From positions 1-6,286 of the forward strand of contig CALLPU010000195.1 in NCBI GenBank assembly GCA_938016235.1: DNA of 6,286 nt. The letters are read 5' to 3'. Position 1 is the stretch's first letter. Each line of letters starts with the position of its first letter. The position numbers and the translations under genes are program-made. Under the pieces are notes generated by a model. It saw nothing but the letters and a program-made list of their open reading frames with translations, was not told where the DNA came from and did not search any database. The DNA comes from an uncultured Granulosicoccus sp. GTDB lineage: Bacteria; Pseudomonadota; Gammaproteobacteria; Granulosicoccales; Granulosicoccaceae. Below, one piece after another: positions 5,605 to 6,286 of the stretch.

Positions 5605-6286
5605 ATGTCGCTACTTGTGCCACTTATTAGTGTCATCGCTATCTGGTGGATAGGTACTGGCGTTGTCCTGTACATACAACAGCGATTGAGCAGTACGCGT
5701 CTGGCGTTAGGTATCGCATTGCTCGCCGTATCCGTGGTGTCGCTGGGCATTCTCATGTCCGTATCCTTGGAGATCAGTTCCTGGAACGCCTACGCAGGCT
5801 TCATGGCCGCTGTCGTGCTATGGGGATGCATTGAGTTGAGTTACTACAGCGGCCTGGTCGCCGGCATACACCAGCAAACCTGCCCGCTGCACTGCAGCAC
5901 CTGGCGTCGTTTCCAGTTAGCGCTCGGAGCCAGCTTATGGCATGAAATCAGCGTTTTGTTTATCGGTACGCTGGTGATCGCACTGCATTGGGACGCCCCC
6001 AATACTGCCGGCTTGTACACGTTCCTTGTGTTGTGGACCATGCGCTGGAGCGCTAAGCTGAACCTGTTCTTCGGTGTACCTAATTTCAATACAGACTGGT
6101 TCCCTGCTCGCCTCGCCTATGCGCACAGCTATATCAGACGCGCACCGGTTTCTGTGTTCTATATCGTATCGGTCAGTATCGCCTGCGTTGTCGCCTGGCG
6201 GCTACTGTCAACGTCTATCCAACAACCTGCACCTCATTCGTTGATCACTGGTTTACCGGGTGTATTGTTGATGCTCGCCATACTCG
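5605..6286 (+). CDS. puhE: Photosynthetic complex assembly protein PuhE (3' end outside window)
   Basis: PuhE is a multi-pass inner-membrane protein of photosynthesis clusters that influences core-complex and bacteriochlorophyll levels; its molecular activity is not settled. The frame is open from the ATG to the window edge, giving 227 codons. Family members are about 260-275 residues, so roughly 40 are missing. Hydrophobic segments lie at about residues 2-24, 33-53, 62-90, 105-128, 133-147 and 179-196. Conserved-looking polar features are CIELSYYSG (75-83) with Glu77, Cys93-Pro94, a WHE triplet at 112-114, and RWSAKLNLFFGVPN (147-160), followed by Trp165-Phe-Pro and a Tyr-rich stretch. The start is 15 bases after the puhC stop and has no good Shine-Dalgarno. 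A TTG at 5590 is a less likely in-frame alternative. puhC and puhE share a reading frame, separated only by the puhC TGA. Confidence 0.93.
   Translation, partial: MSLLVPLISVIAIWWIGTGVVLYIQQRLSSTRLALGIALLAVSVVSLGILMSVSLEISSWNAYAGFMAAVVLWGCIELSYYSGLVAGIHQQTCPLHCSTWRRFQLALGASLWHEISVLFIGTLVIALHWDAPNTAGLYTFLVLWTMRWSAKLNLFFGVPNFNTDWFPARLAYAHSYIRRAPVSVFYIVSVSIACVVAWRLLSTSIQQPAPHSLITGLPGVLLMLAIL

Overview
This window is part of the photosynthesis gene cluster of a purple (type-II reaction centre) phototrophic proteobacterium. Seven genes lie head to tail on the + strand with almost no spare DNA. In order they are the 3' part of bchH, then bchL, lhaA, puhA, puhB, puhC and the 5' part of puhE. All seven are recognisable from protein motifs and gene order. 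Base composition (roughly mid-50s % G+C by eye) and protein character would suit a gammaproteobacterium, either an aerobic anoxygenic phototroph or a purple sulfur relative. That placement is an inference from general impression only.

Layout: 1-1092 holds the C-terminal 363 residues of the large magnesium-chelatase subunit BchH. 1089-2012 is bchL, the ATPase of dark-operative protochlorophyllide reductase, overlapping bchH by ATGA. After only 10 bases, 2023-3480 is lhaA, a PucC-family membrane protein. 3496-4323 is puhA, the reaction-centre H subunit, preceded by a good Shine-Dalgarno. The only noticeable non-coding gap (4324-4438, 115 bases) holds a long stem-loop, a small hairpin and a near-perfect Shine-Dalgarno for puhB. 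puhB (4439-5107) overlaps puhC (5104-5589) by GTGA. puhE begins at 5605 and runs off the right edge.

How the genes work together: BchH inserts Mg into protoporphyrin IX, and BchL supplies electrons for protochlorophyllide reduction, so both make bacteriochlorophyll. LhaA is needed for LH1 assembly, PuhA caps the reaction centre on the cytoplasmic side, and PuhB, PuhC and PuhE help build the RC-LH1 core complex. The window thus joins pigment synthesis to pigment-protein assembly in one co-directional transcription unit.

I see no novel system, mobile element, CRISPR array or RNA gene. The points worth a second look are departures from the usual gene order (no bchM between bchL and lhaA; no puhD or acsF between puhC and puhE) and stem-loops on both sides of puhA, which may set its expression apart from its neighbours.
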